Below are positions 49,176 through 58,495 of a stretch of 64,000 bases of DNA, piece by piece (position 1 is the stretch's first letter; every line of letters begins with the position of its first letter). Source of the stretch: Clostridiales bacterium (lineage in GTDB: Bacteria > Bacillota > Clostridia > Oscillospirales > Oscillospiraceae); the NCBI GenBank assembly GCA_004556755.1, contig SFFW01000006.1, forward strand, positions 1 to 64,000, given 5' to 3'. The notes under the pieces were generated by a model. It saw only the letters and a program-made list of their open reading frames with translations, made no database searches and was not told where the DNA came from. The position numbers were made by a program, and so were the translations under genes.

Positions 49176-49529
49176 TTACTCCTGCGGTTCGGGGAGGTGA
49201 AGCTCCCGGATACTGAAATCCCGGCCGGAAAGGACGGTCTTTTCAAAGCTGCCGCAGTTCGGGCAATAGCCCTCGTGTTCTATGACGTTGAATATCTCGT
49301 CACACTCGTCGCACTCGGCAAGACCGGGGACGACGTTCATGATGAGCTTCGCGCCGTCAAGTATCGTCCCCTTCGTTGCGATGGGGTAGATCTCCTCGAC
49401 GTACTTGGGGATGACGAGCGACAGCTCGCCGATGTCAAGCACGATCTCCTCGATCCGGTCGACACCGTTTTCCTTCGCAAAGTCCTCCACTGTTCGGACG
49501 ACCTGTTTTACAACTCCGATCTCGTGCAT
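49176..49529 (-). CDS. hypA: HypA-like zinc/nickel protein
   Basis: 117 residues. Starts MHEIGVVKQVVRTVEDFAKE (the N-terminal MHE of HypA that binds nickel) and has a zinc loop with two CxxC pairs (CDECDEIF and CPNCGSF). HypA delivers nickel to NiFe hydrogenase, but no hydrogenase or other hyp genes are visible. It follows the large flavoprotein gene by 3 bp, so one operon; its role here may be in cluster or metal supply for that protein. Confidence 0.85.
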   Translation of the reverse strand: MHEIGVVKQVVRTVEDFAKENGVDRIEEIVLDIGELSLVIPKYVEEIYPIATKGTILDGAKLIMNVVPGLAECDECDEIFNVIEHEGYCPNCGSFEKTVLSGRDFSIRELHLPEPQE

Positions 49530-49532
49530 GGC

Positions 49533-52190
49533 TTACTTCTTGAGGATCTTCTTGCTGACGAAACGTGCCGCCGCAGCGGGAGCGTTGCCCATTGCAACAA
49601 GAAGGGTCTTAAAGTACTCGGTGCCGCAGTTATCCAGCGTCTTTTCGAGACTGATGGCGTCGAATTTGCACTTGGTGGTGCAGATGCCGCAGCCGACGCA
49701 GAGGTCCTCGTCGATGACGACGCAGCCGCAGCCGAGGCAGCGGGCAGCTTCCTTGCGGATCTGCTCCTCGGTGAGAACGCCTCTGAGGTCTGAGAAGGTC
49801 TTCTTCGCTTCCTTAGCGCTGCCGCCGCTTGCCTTCTGGCGGGGTGCGGTGTCAAAGCCGCCGATGGAAACGGCGACGGTGGAGGTGTCGAGCGCCTTGT
49901 AGTCTCTGTTGTCACGGCCGTTGTACTGGGTCTGACCGGGGTGTACATAGCGGTGGATGGAAATGCTTGCTTCCTTGCCCTGTGCGATGGCGTCGATAGC
50001 AAACTTGGGTCCGGTCACGAGGTCGCCGCCTGCGAACACGTCGGGACAGTTGGTGCGCAGGTACTTGTCAACGACGACAGTACCCTTGCTGCCGGTCTCG
50101 ATGCCGGAGATGCCGCCCATCTCGATCGCCTGACCGACTGCGGAAATGACGGCGGTGACGGGCATGGTCTCGAAGCTTCCGGTACCGACGGGCTTACCGT
50201 CGGACAGCTCCATGACCTCAAGCTTCAGCTCCTCCGCCTTGTCTTCGCCGACGATCTCTGCGGGAGCGGCGAGGAAGCGGAACTTCACGCCCTCGGCTCT
50301 TGCCTCCTCGACCTCTTCGGGGTCGGCGGGCATGGAAGCCTCGTCACGGCGGTAGATAACGGTGGTCTTTGCGCCGAGGCGGACTGCGGCACGGGCGACG
50401 TCGATGGCAACGTTGCCGCCGCCGATGACTGCGACGTTCTTGCCGATGACGGGCTTGCCGCCGAGGTTGACCTCACGCAGGAAGTCGATACCGGTCATAA
50501 CGCCTGCCTTCTCCTGACCGGGGCAGCCGACTGCCTTGCCTGCGCTTGCGCCGATGGCGAGGTAGAACGCCTTGTAGCCGTCCCTGCGCAGATCGTCAAG
50601 GCTCATGTCCTTACCGACCTCAACGCCGCACTTGAACTCAACGCCCATCTCACGCAGGACGTCGATCTCGGCGCCGATGACCTTCTTGTCGAGACGGAAG
50701 GAGGGGATGCCGAGAGTGAGCATACCGCCCAGCTCCTTTTCCTTCTCAAACACGGTGACGGGGTAGCCCTTGACGGCGAGGTAGTACGCACAGCTCAGAC
50801 CGGAGGGACCTGCGCCGATGACTGCGATCTTCTCGGTGTAGGGGATGTTGCGGGTGTTGAGCATCTTGGGAACGAAACGGGTCTTTGAGTCAAGATCCTT
50901 TTCGGCGATAAACTTCTTGATGTCGTCGATGGCGACGGCGGAGTCGATGTTCTTTCTGGTGCAGGCGGCTTCGCAGGGCTTGTTGCAGATACGGCCGCAG
51001 ACTGCGGGGAAGGGATTTTCCTTCTTTATAAGCTCAAGAGCTTCGTTGTAGCGGCCTTCGGCTGCGAGCTTTATGTAGCCCTGAACGGGGACGTGTGCCG
51101 GGCAGACCGCCTTGCAGGGGGCGGTGCCGCTCTCCAGGACGTCGCTTCTTGTGGTGCGGTAGGAGACATTGTAGCTCTTTGCGTCCCAGGGGATCTCACG
51201 GTCGGACCTGTAAGCGTCGGAGACGTGGGGATCGACGGTACTGCACTTCTGACCAAGCTTGAGGGCGTTGGTCTGGCAGTTCTCCACGCACTGACCGCAG
51301 GCGACGCACTTGTCCTTGTTTATGCGGGCAACGAAGTTGGAGCGAATTGCGCCGGCGGAGTTGAACATCTCGGCGATACGCAGAGCGTAGCAGGAGCAGC
51401 CGCAGCAGTTGCAGATGGCGGTGGCTTCCTCAAAGCCGGGGGTCTGATTTATCTCATGCACAAGGCCGTTGTCCTCGGCACGCTTGAGTATCTCGTAAGC
51501 CTCTTCCTTGCTGATGAGGCGATGCTCGCCGTTCTGAGAGAAGCTTATGGCGTTGTCGTTGAGGTACATGCACATATCGTCCTCAAGGTGACCGCAGCCT
51601 TCGCCGATGAGTCTGCGGCTGCGGCGGCAGGAGCAGGGACCGACGGAGATGGCGGTGGCGTTCTCGATAAGGGTGCTGAGCTCGTCGTAGGAGGCGGTCC
51701 TCGAATTGTTCTCGATAGCGCTCATGACGGGCATAACACGCATGAACATCATGCCGCGCTTACCGTTCTGAAGCATGGGGGCGACCGGTGGGATTCTCCT
51801 GCGGGTGTATTCCTCGAAGCAGGCGGCGAGGTCGGGGTACTTCTCGCACTGCTCCTTCATGCCGAGGATGCCTTCCATGATGCCGGGGACCCAAATGGGG
51901 TAGTAGTAGCAGGTCTTGCCGTCGACGATCCTGGGACGGATGACGCCCGCCTTGACGAGCTTTTCGACCTGTTCCCTTACGAAGTCCTCGGACTTGCGGC
52001 AGCGCTTTGCAAGATCCTCAATGGTGCGGTTTGCCTCAAGACGCATATGGAGCATGACCTCGCACATATCGTCGTCAACGATAGGCTCAAGGATCCTGTA
52101 CTCCGGGTCATTGTAGGTGATGCCGGTGTAGGTGAGACTCTCAAGGCTGATCTTAGTCGCCAGCTTGAGAATATTCGGTCTGTGTGCCAT
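49533..52190 (-). CDS. large Fe-S flavoprotein (GltD-like) with an N-terminal winged-helix region
   Basis: 885 residues. Order: winged-helix-like region (TIEDLAKRCRKSEDFVREQV, about residues 55-75); Cys-rich region GPCSCRRSRRL with CGHLEDDMC and CNCCGCSCYALR (about 180-270); 4Fe-4S CVACGQCVENCQ near 300; Fer4_20-type CKAVCPAHVPVQGY and CGRICNKPCEAACTR; FAD/NADPH domain of GltD type (GAGPSGLSCAYYLAVKGYP near 460, GGGNVAIDVARAA near 590); and a C-terminal 4Fe-4S pair CLGCGC and CVGCGICTTKC. Likely an NAD(P)H:ferredoxin-type or flavin-bifurcating enzyme, partner unknown. ATG after GGGAG. Confidence 0.82.
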   Translation of the reverse strand: MAHRPNILKLATKISLESLTYTGITYNDPEYRILEPIVDDDMCEVMLHMRLEANRTIEDLAKRCRKSEDFVREQVEKLVKAGVIRPRIVDGKTCYYYPIWVPGIMEGILGMKEQCEKYPDLAACFEEYTRRRIPPVAPMLQNGKRGMMFMRVMPVMSAIENNSRTASYDELSTLIENATAISVGPCSCRRSRRLIGEGCGHLEDDMCMYLNDNAISFSQNGEHRLISKEEAYEILKRAEDNGLVHEINQTPGFEEATAICNCCGCSCYALRIAEMFNSAGAIRSNFVARINKDKCVACGQCVENCQTNALKLGQKCSTVDPHVSDAYRSDREIPWDAKSYNVSYRTTRSDVLESGTAPCKAVCPAHVPVQGYIKLAAEGRYNEALELIKKENPFPAVCGRICNKPCEAACTRKNIDSAVAIDDIKKFIAEKDLDSKTRFVPKMLNTRNIPYTEKIAVIGAGPSGLSCAYYLAVKGYPVTVFEKEKELGGMLTLGIPSFRLDKKVIGAEIDVLREMGVEFKCGVEVGKDMSLDDLRRDGYKAFYLAIGASAGKAVGCPGQEKAGVMTGIDFLREVNLGGKPVIGKNVAVIGGGNVAIDVARAAVRLGAKTTVIYRRDEASMPADPEEVEEARAEGVKFRFLAAPAEIVGEDKAEELKLEVMELSDGKPVGTGSFETMPVTAVISAVGQAIEMGGISGIETGSKGTVVVDKYLRTNCPDVFAGGDLVTGPKFAIDAIAQGKEASISIHRYVHPGQTQYNGRDNRDYKALDTSTVAVSIGGFDTAPRQKASGGSAKEAKKTFSDLRGVLTEEQIRKEAARCLGCGCVVIDEDLCVGCGICTTKCKFDAISLEKTLDNCGTEYFKTLLVAMGNAPAAAARFVSKKILKK

Positions 52191-52249
52191 GTTAAATCTC
52201 CCTTTTTGTTTAGTTTTTGTTTATACTTTGTTCCCTCTTTAACAATATA

Positions 52250-52279
52250 TTTATATCATATTACCATACACTTTGTCAA
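52250..52279 (-). promoter_or_regulatory. promoter of the Fe-S flavoprotein-hypA operon
   Basis: Minus strand TTGACA, 18-bp spacer, TATAAA with TGA just before it (extended -10). Leader of about 55 nt, AT-rich. Confidence 0.65.
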
Positions 52280-52303
52280 ATAGATGATTTCGGAAAAATG
52301 TAC

Positions 52304-52333
52304 TTGCAAACAAGGGAAAATGCAGCTTATAAT
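52304..52333 (+). promoter_or_regulatory. promoter of the DUF362 gene
   Basis: TTGCAA, 18-bp spacer, TATAAT, about 33 bp before the ATG. Divergent from the flavoprotein promoter. Confidence 0.7.
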
Positions 52334-52366
52334 GGAGCCGATAACCAAGTATAGGGGGACTTGCCC

Positions 52367-53485
52367 ATGGAAACTTCAAAGGTCTATTTCACCGACTTCA
52401 AAACGAGTATGTACGAAAACCTCCTGAAGAAGCTGCACCGCCTTATGAAGCAGGCGGGCTTTGAGAGCATCGACTTTGAGGACAAGTTTACAGCGATAAA
52501 AATGCACTTCGGCGAGTACGGGAACCTCGCCTTCCTGCGTCCCAATTACGCAAAGGTAGTTGCGGATTACGTCAAGGAGCTGTCCGGCAGACCCTTCCTC
52601 ACCGACTGCAACACGCTGTACGTCGGAAGCCGCAAGAACGCCCTCGACCACATCGACACGGCGTATATGAACGGCTTTTCGCCCATGCAGGTCGGCTGCA
52701 ACGTCATAATCGCCGACGGACTTAAAGGCACGAACGAGACCCTCGTTCCCGTAAACGGCGAGTACGTCAAGGAAGCGAAGATCGGCTCCGCCGTCATGGA
52801 TGCGGATGTGTTTATTTCGCTGACGCATTTTAAGGGTCACGAGGAAGCGGGCTTCGGCGGTGCGATAAAGAACATCGGCATGGGCTGCGGTTCCCGTGCG
52901 GGCAAGATGGAGCAGCACTGCGACGGTAAGCCGCAGGTAAAGCAGAAGAAATGCATCGGCTGCGGCTCCTGCGGGCGTATCTGCGCCCACGGCGCACCGA
53001 TAATCACCGACGGCAAGGCGCACATCGACCACGACAGGTGCGTCGGCTGCGGCAGATGCCTCGCCGTCTGCCCGAAGGACGCCATCGTCCCCTGCTACAG
53101 CGACTCCGTGCAGCTTCTAAACTACAAAATGGCGGAGTACGCCTACGCCGTGTGCAAGGACCGTCCGTGCTTCCACATCTCGCTGATCTGCGACGTTTCG
53201 CCCAACTGCGACTGCCACTCGGAAAACGACATCCCCATCATCCCGAACGTGGGTATGCTGGCATCGTTCGACCCCGTGGCGCTGGATCAGGCTTGCGCCG
53301 ACCTGTGCAACAAGCAGCCCGTCATGCAGGGCAGCGTGCTTGCCGAGAACATCGCAAAGGGGCTTGAGTTTGAAAAGCACGAGCATTTCCACATGACCCA
53401 CCCCGACACCGATTGGGAGAGCTGCCTGCGTCACGCAGAGGAGATAGGTCTCGGCACGAGAAGCTACGAGCTTGTAAAAATCTGA
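52367..53485 (+). CDS. DUF362 protein with two 4Fe-4S clusters
   Basis: 372 residues from the ATG (AGGGGGAC lies 9 bp upstream; a TTG two codons earlier is too near it). DUF362 N-terminal part: KMHFGEYGNLAFLRPNYAK, LTDCNTLYVGSRKNA and THFKGHEEAGFGGAIKNIGM. Two ferredoxin motifs around residues 198-240: CIGCGSCGRICAHGA and CVGCGRCLAVCPKDAI. Cytoplasmic; redox partner unknown. Lies beside the Fe-S flavoprotein operon and may share its pathway. Confidence 0.88.
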   Translation: METSKVYFTDFKTSMYENLLKKLHRLMKQAGFESIDFEDKFTAIKMHFGEYGNLAFLRPNYAKVVADYVKELSGRPFLTDCNTLYVGSRKNALDHIDTAYMNGFSPMQVGCNVIIADGLKGTNETLVPVNGEYVKEAKIGSAVMDADVFISLTHFKGHEEAGFGGAIKNIGMGCGSRAGKMEQHCDGKPQVKQKKCIGCGSCGRICAHGAPIITDGKAHIDHDRCVGCGRCLAVCPKDAIVPCYSDSVQLLNYKMAEYAYAVCKDRPCFHISLICDVSPNCDCHSENDIPIIPNVGMLASFDPVALDQACADLCNKQPVMQGSVLAENIAKGLEFEKHEHFHMTHPDTDWESCLRHAEEIGLGTRSYELVKI

Positions 53486-53500
53486 TTCGAAGCAAACAAA

Positions 53501-53549
53501 AACCCCGTCGGCTCTTGACGAAAAAGAGCCGATGGGGTAAAATTTTTAT
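53501..53549 (+). terminator. terminator after the DUF362 gene
   Basis: Stem CCCCGTCGGCTCTT / AAGAGCCGATGGGG with a GACGAAA loop, then an A/T-rich tail. Confidence 0.8.
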
Positions 53550-53583
53550 TTGTATTTATGGAATTTTCGGAGGGGCTTTTAAG

Positions 53584-55068
53584 GTGAAGATCGGGTTTGA
53601 CAACGCAAAATATATGCAGATGCAGTCCCAGAACATCAGGGACAGAATAAGAAAATTCGGCGGCAAGCTGTACCTCGAATTCGGCGGTAAGCTGTTCGAC
53701 GATTACCATGCGTCGAGGGTGCTTCCGGGCTTTGAGCCGGACAGCAAGGTGAAGATGCTGCTCAAGATGAAGGACGAGGCGGAGATCGTCATCGCCATCT
53801 CGGCTGACGACATCGAGCGCAACAAGCGCCGGGGCGACCTCGGCATCACCTACGACGAGGACACGCTGCGTCTCATTGACGCATTCCGGGGCATCGGACT
53901 GTACGTCGGCAGCGTCGTCATAACGCACTACCGCAGTCAGCCTGCGGCGGAGAAGTTCCAGAAGCGCCTTGAGTCGCTCGGCGTGAGGGTCTACCGCCAC
54001 TACATAATCCCCGACTACCCCTCCGACGTGAAGCTCATCGTCTCCGAGGACGGCTTCGGTAAAAACGATTACATCGAAACAGAGCGCAGCCTCGTCGTCG
54101 TGACCGCACCCGGTCCCGGCAGCGGCAAAATGGCGACCTGTTTAAGCCAGCTCTACCATGAGCATGAGCGCGGCGTCGATGCGGGCTATGCGAAGTTTGA
54201 GACCTTCCCCATTTGGAATCTTCCGCTCAAGCACCCCGTGAACCTCGCATACGAGGCGGCGACCGCCGACCTCGACGACGTGAACATGATAGACCCCTTC
54301 CACCTCGAAGCCTACGGCGTCACCACCGTCAACTATAACCGTGACGTGGAGATATTCCCGGTGCTCAACGCCATTCTGACGAGGATCTACGGCGAGAGCG
54401 CCTACAAAAGCCCCACGGACATGGGCGTCAACATGGCGGGCTTCTGCATCAGCGACGACGACGCCTGCAAGGAGGCGTCCCGTCAGGAGATCATCCGCCG
54501 CTACTACGCCGCCGCCTGCGCCCTGCGTCAGGGTCTCGGCTCTCCCGAAGAGCTGCGCAAGATCGAGCTTATAATGAATTCGCACGACATTTCCTCCGCC
54601 GACCGACCCGTGGTCGCAGCGGCAAACGCAAGAGCGGAGGAGACGGGCGCTCCCGCCGTGGCGCTTGAGCTGCCGGACGGCAGCATAGTCACGGGCAAGA
54701 CCAGCTCCCTGCTCGGCGCAAGCTCCGCCTGCCTTATGAATTCGCTCAAGAAGCTTGCGGGCATCAACAAGGAGCTGCTGCTCATCGCCCCCAGCGTCAT
54801 CGAACCCATACAGCACCTCAAGGTCGAGCATCTCGGCAACCACAATCCGAGGCTGCACACCGACGAGCTGCTTATCGCACTGGCGATCTGCGCCGTCACG
54901 AATCCGCTTGCGGAGCTGGCGACGGATCAGCTCGGAAAGCTCCGTGGCTGCGAGGCGCACTCGACGGTCATCCTGTCGAGGGTGGACGAGAATCTGTTTC
55001 AGAAGCTCGGCGTTAATATCACCTACGAGCCGAAGTACCAGGCAAAAAAGCTCTACCACGCAAAGTAA
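53584..55068 (+). CDS. DUF1846 family protein
   Basis: 494 residues from GTG (MKIGFDNAKYMQMQSQNIRD), the family's normal start and length, with GGAGGGG upstream. Contains SRVLPGFEPDSKVKMLLKMK, a glycine-rich loop VTAPGPGSGKMATCLSQLYH near residue 175 that resembles a P-loop, and HLGNHNPRLHTDELLIALAI near the end. DUF1846 proteins are widespread in Firmicutes; function unknown. Confidence 0.88.
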   Translation: MKIGFDNAKYMQMQSQNIRDRIRKFGGKLYLEFGGKLFDDYHASRVLPGFEPDSKVKMLLKMKDEAEIVIAISADDIERNKRRGDLGITYDEDTLRLIDAFRGIGLYVGSVVITHYRSQPAAEKFQKRLESLGVRVYRHYIIPDYPSDVKLIVSEDGFGKNDYIETERSLVVVTAPGPGSGKMATCLSQLYHEHERGVDAGYAKFETFPIWNLPLKHPVNLAYEAATADLDDVNMIDPFHLEAYGVTTVNYNRDVEIFPVLNAILTRIYGESAYKSPTDMGVNMAGFCISDDDACKEASRQEIIRRYYAAACALRQGLGSPEELRKIELIMNSHDISSADRPVVAAANARAEETGAPAVALELPDGSIVTGKTSSLLGASSACLMNSLKKLAGINKELLLIAPSVIEPIQHLKVEHLGNHNPRLHTDELLIALAICAVTNPLAELATDQLGKLRGCEAHSTVILSRVDENLFQKLGVNITYEPKYQAKKLYHAK

Positions 55069-55073
55069 AGATC

Positions 55074-55100
55074 AAGAGGCATCGTCCGATGCCTCTTTTT
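55074..55100 (+). terminator. terminator after the DUF1846 gene
   Basis: Stem AGAGGCATCG / CGATGCCTCT with a TC loop and T run. Confidence 0.85.
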
Positions 55101-55120
55101 GCCCCGAAAAAGCACAACGG

Positions 55121-55205
55121 CCCCGGAGCAGGGGCTTTCCTGCTCCGGGGCGGACGGCGGGGGGCGCCGTCCTCGGCGGATGTGTGTGTTATAATAATAA
55201 CACAC
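55121..55205. repeat. three consecutive perfect inverted repeats
   Basis: CCCCGGAGCAGG / CCTGCTCCGGGG (55121-55150), GACGGCG / CGCCGTC (55153-55171), and GTGTGTTAT / ATAACACAC (55184-55205). The last contains a TATAAT-like centre and could be an operator. The stretch from here to the CofE-like gene (55206-55318) is AT-rich and shows nothing else. Confidence 0.6.
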
Positions 55206-55318
55206 CGCACAGAACAAATCAACACTTATGCGCAAAAAGTTTATACAAATTTCGAAAAATGACGGTGAGGTCGCTTTTGAAAATCACAAAAATTCACTGA
55301 AATTTCAAGAAAAAATAC

Positions 55319-55347
55319 TCGACACGCCATGCTCCCTGTGCTAAAAT
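55319..55347 (+). promoter_or_regulatory. promoter of the CofE-like gene
   Basis: TCGACA, 17-bp spacer, TAAAAT, about 50 bp before the ATG. Confidence 0.6.
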
Positions 55348-55397
55348 ACCCTTCGTGATTTTTTATGAGCCGATCATCGGCGGACAAGGAGAAGCAA

Positions 55398-56588
55398 ATG
55401 GAAAGAACAATCGGAACCGTTGTCAGAGGCGTGAGAGCGCCCATCATCCGAGAGGGCGACGACCTTGCGCAGATCGTGTGCGACTGCCTTTGCAACTGCA
55501 TCGAGCAGGAGGGTATCACCGTCGGCGAAAAGGACGTTTTGGGCATTACCGAGTCCATTCTCGCAAGGGCGCAGGGCAACTACGCAAGCGTGGACGACAT
55601 CGCACAGGACGTGCGCCAAAAGTTCCCGTCGGGACACATCGGCGTCATCTTCCCCATCCTCAGCCGCAACCGCTTTGCCATCTGTCTGAAAGGCATCGCC
55701 AAGGGCGCAAAGAAAATAACCCTCATGCTCAGCTACCCCTCCGACGAGGTCGGCAATCACCTGTTTGACGTCGATATGCTCGACGAAAAGGGCGTCGATC
55801 CCTACGCCGACGTTCTCAGTGAGGAGCGCTACCGTGAGCTGTTCGGCTACAACCCGCACCCCTTCACCGGCGTCGACTACGTTGCGTACTACAAGCAGCT
55901 CATCACCGACTGCGGCTGCGACTGCGAGATCGTGTTCGCCAACAGAGCGGCGAAGATCCTCGACTACACGAAGGACGTGCTGTGCTGCGACATCCACACG
56001 AGAGCCAGGACGAAGCGCCAGCTTAAGAAGGCGGGTGCAAACACCGTTTGCGGTCTCGACGATATTCTTAATGAGCCGGTCGGCGACAGCGGCTACAATA
56101 ATTATTGCGGTCTTCTCGGTTCCAACAAGGCGACCGAGTCCACGGTGAAGCTCTTCCCCGTGGACTGCCAGAGCTTTGTTGAGCGTGTGCAGAAGCTGCT
56201 TTTTGAAAGGCTCGGCAAGCGCATCGAGGTGCTGGTGTACGGCGACGGCGCATTCAAGGATCCGGCGGGCAAGATCTGGGAGCTTGCAGACCCCGTGGTC
56301 TCCCCCGGCTACACCTCCGGGCTTTGCGGAACGCCGAACGAGCTGAAGCTCAAGTACCTTGCGGACAACGAGTTTGCCGGGCTTTCGGGCGAGGCGCTCA
56401 AGGCGGCGATCTCCGAGAAGATCAGGGAGAAGGACGCAGACCTCAAGGGCGATATGTCGTCCGAGGGAACGACCCCCAGGCAGCTCACCGACCTCATCGG
56501 CTCGCTGTGCGACCTGACCTCCGGCTCCGGCGACAAGGGTACCCCGATAATCTACATCCAGGGCTATTTCGACAACTACACCAAGTGA
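55398..56588 (+). CDS. coenzyme F420-0:L-glutamate ligase (CofE-like) family protein
   Basis: 396 residues from the ATG after AAGGAGAAG. F420 ligase-like pattern: VRGVRAPIIREGDDLAQIV, ITVGEKDVLGITESILARAQ, and VLVYGDGAFKDPAGKIWELA. CofE adds glutamates to F420 precursors, but no other F420 genes are seen and the coenzyme is not expected in gut Clostridia. Longer than archaeal CofE (about 250). The true substrate is unknown. Confidence 0.78.
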   Translation: MERTIGTVVRGVRAPIIREGDDLAQIVCDCLCNCIEQEGITVGEKDVLGITESILARAQGNYASVDDIAQDVRQKFPSGHIGVIFPILSRNRFAICLKGIAKGAKKITLMLSYPSDEVGNHLFDVDMLDEKGVDPYADVLSEERYRELFGYNPHPFTGVDYVAYYKQLITDCGCDCEIVFANRAAKILDYTKDVLCCDIHTRARTKRQLKKAGANTVCGLDDILNEPVGDSGYNNYCGLLGSNKATESTVKLFPVDCQSFVERVQKLLFERLGKRIEVLVYGDGAFKDPAGKIWELADPVVSPGYTSGLCGTPNELKLKYLADNEFAGLSGEALKAAISEKIREKDADLKGDMSSEGTTPRQLTDLIGSLCDLTSGSGDKGTPIIYIQGYFDNYTK

Positions 56589-56595
56589 TTTGAAG

Positions 56596-56630
56596 CAAAA
56601 AGCCGCAGGCGCCGCCTGCGGCTTTTTGCT
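56596..56630 (+). terminator. terminator after the CofE-like gene
   Basis: Stem AAAAAGCCGCAGGCG / CGCCTGCGGCTTTTT, nearly without loop. Confidence 0.88.
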
Positions 56631-56876
56631 TATCGTTTCGTTTATCGGCTCTGCCGGGGATGCAGCTCCTGCTTACGGAGCAGAAGTCCGCAAGGCGGAT
56701 GAGGACCTGCAGCGGTCGTGTCAGCTTAACATAAAATAATTCATAAAGACGCACGACAGTCCTTGACAGGGCAACATTAGCACGATTTGTCCGCTGAAAA
56801 CGGACAAATTTATGAATAAACCGTTAATATTAACAGAATTTTAACAGAATCTTAACACTTTGACGAATAATTAACA
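56631..56876 (+). other. non-coding region with possible multi-stem RNA
   Basis: No credible gene. About 56668-56712: TGCAG and CTGCA enclose CTGCT-TACGG-AGCAG and TCCGC-AAG-GCGGA, a three-way layout; GTCGTG (near 56715) can pair with CACGAC (near 56752). Further on, TTTGTCCG and CGGACAAA form a hairpin. The last 100 bp are very AT-rich with repeats of TTAACA. I do not recognise a known RNA class. Confidence 0.35.
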
Positions 56877-56905
56877 TTGATTTTTTGAATGCGGCGCAGT
56901 AGAAT
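56877..56905 (+). promoter_or_regulatory. promoter of cstA
   Basis: TTGATT, 17-bp spacer, TAGAAT; the leader of about 80 nt holds a hairpin CCGACGG / CCGTCGG. Confidence 0.6.
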
Positions 56906-56990
56906 GCAGTTGGTCAGGGCAAGCGAACCGACGGGGATAGTGACTCCGTCGGAAAAGCCCGCATTTAATCGAATAAGGGAGGATATTCGT

Positions 56991-58478
56991 ATGACTACAT
57001 TTATCATCGGTCTTGTGGTCCTGTTCGTCGGAGCTGCGCTGTACGGCAAGTTCTGCGAAAAGGTCTTCGGACCGGACGACAGAAAGACCCCGGCGTACAC
57101 CAAGAACGACGGCGTTGACTATGTCCCCATGAAGGGCTGGAAGAACAGCCTTATCAACCTTCTGAACATTGCCGGCACGGGCCCCATTCTCGGACCTATC
57201 CAGGGCATCCTGTTCGGACCCATCGCATTCATCACCATCCCCATCGGCAACATCATCGGCGGTGCAATGCACGACTACTTCTCCGGCATGATCTGCCTGC
57301 GTGACGGCGGCAGCCAGATGCCCGACATGGTCAAGAAGTACACCAACAAGGGCGTATTTACCGTCTACAACGTCTTCCTCTGCGTGCTGCTTCTCCTCGT
57401 CGGCGCAGTTTTCATCTACACCCCCGGCGACATTGCGGCAACTCAGGTGTTCGGACTTGACGGTGCAGTCAACAACGTTTGGACTTGGGTCATTTACGGC
57501 GCTATCTTCGTTTACTACCTCGTAGCGACCGTGTTCCCCATCGACAAGATCATCGGCCGCATCTACCCCATCTTCGGCGGCATTCTTCTCTTATCTGCAA
57601 TCGGCATTTTCATCATGATCTTCGTCAAGGGCTACCCCCTGGTCGAGATCTGGAACAACACTTGGAACTATGACAACGGTCTCATTTCCGTTGCTTACGG
57701 TGACTACTTCAAGACCGGACACTTCCTGCCCATCTTCTTCGTTACCGTCGCCTGCGGCATTCTCTCCGGCTTCCACTCCACACAGACCGCTATCATCTCC
57801 CGCACCATGAAGAGCGAGCGTCAGGGACGCAACACCTTCTACAACATGATGATCCTTGAAGGCTTCATCGCAATGGTTTGGGCTGCCGGCGCAATGGGCG
57901 TATTCAACACCATTCAGGGCGCAGCTGCCACCGGTGCGACCGGCGTTGTCGGCATCGTCTGCAAGGACGCACTCGGCACTGTCGGCGGCATAATCGCCCT
58001 CCTCGGCGTTATCATCCTGCCCATCACCTCCGGCGACACCGCACTCCGTGCGCTGCGTCTGACCGTTTCCGACAGCTTCCACATTAAGCAGGACACCAAC
58101 CTCAAGCGCCTCGGTCTTGCATCCATCATCTTCGCACTCGTTGCAGCCATCCTCGTATGGGCAAAGTTCAGCAGCGAAGGCTTCACGATGCTGTGGCGTT
58201 ACTTCGCATGGGCAAACCAGACCCTCGCACTGTTTGCGTTCATCAGCATCACGGTTTGGATGTTCGAGAACGGCAAGGCAAAGTGGACTTGGATGCCGCT
58301 TATCCCCGGTGCGTTCTATGCATTCATCACCGTCACCTACATTATGCAGAACCCCATCGGCTTCGGCCTCGATTGGACCGTTGCATACATAATCGGCATT
58401 ACCTGCGCAGTTGTCTACCTCGTCGGTACGGCGATCTACGGCAAGAACCGTGCAGCGAGAAAGCTCACTCTCGGCTAA
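56991..58478 (+). CDS. cstA: carbon starvation protein CstA (peptide/pyruvate transporter family)
   Basis: 495 residues from the ATG after GGGAGG, with about 13 membrane segments. CstA signatures: DYVPMKGWKNSLINLLNIAG with GPILGPIQG, GAMHDYFSGMICLRDGGSQM, and GFHSTQTAIISRTMKSERQG. Family members import pyruvate or peptides under carbon limitation. Complete at both ends. Confidence 0.93.
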   Translation: MTTFIIGLVVLFVGAALYGKFCEKVFGPDDRKTPAYTKNDGVDYVPMKGWKNSLINLLNIAGTGPILGPIQGILFGPIAFITIPIGNIIGGAMHDYFSGMICLRDGGSQMPDMVKKYTNKGVFTVYNVFLCVLLLLVGAVFIYTPGDIAATQVFGLDGAVNNVWTWVIYGAIFVYYLVATVFPIDKIIGRIYPIFGGILLLSAIGIFIMIFVKGYPLVEIWNNTWNYDNGLISVAYGDYFKTGHFLPIFFVTVACGILSGFHSTQTAIISRTMKSERQGRNTFYNMMILEGFIAMVWAAGAMGVFNTIQGAAATGATGVVGIVCKDALGTVGGIIALLGVIILPITSGDTALRALRLTVSDSFHIKQDTNLKRLGLASIIFALVAAILVWAKFSSEGFTMLWRYFAWANQTLALFAFISITVWMFENGKAKWTWMPLIPGAFYAFITVTYIMQNPIGFGLDWTVAYIIGITCAVVYLVGTAIYGKNRAARKLTLG

Positions 58479-58495
58479 GCGTCGATACTTACAAT

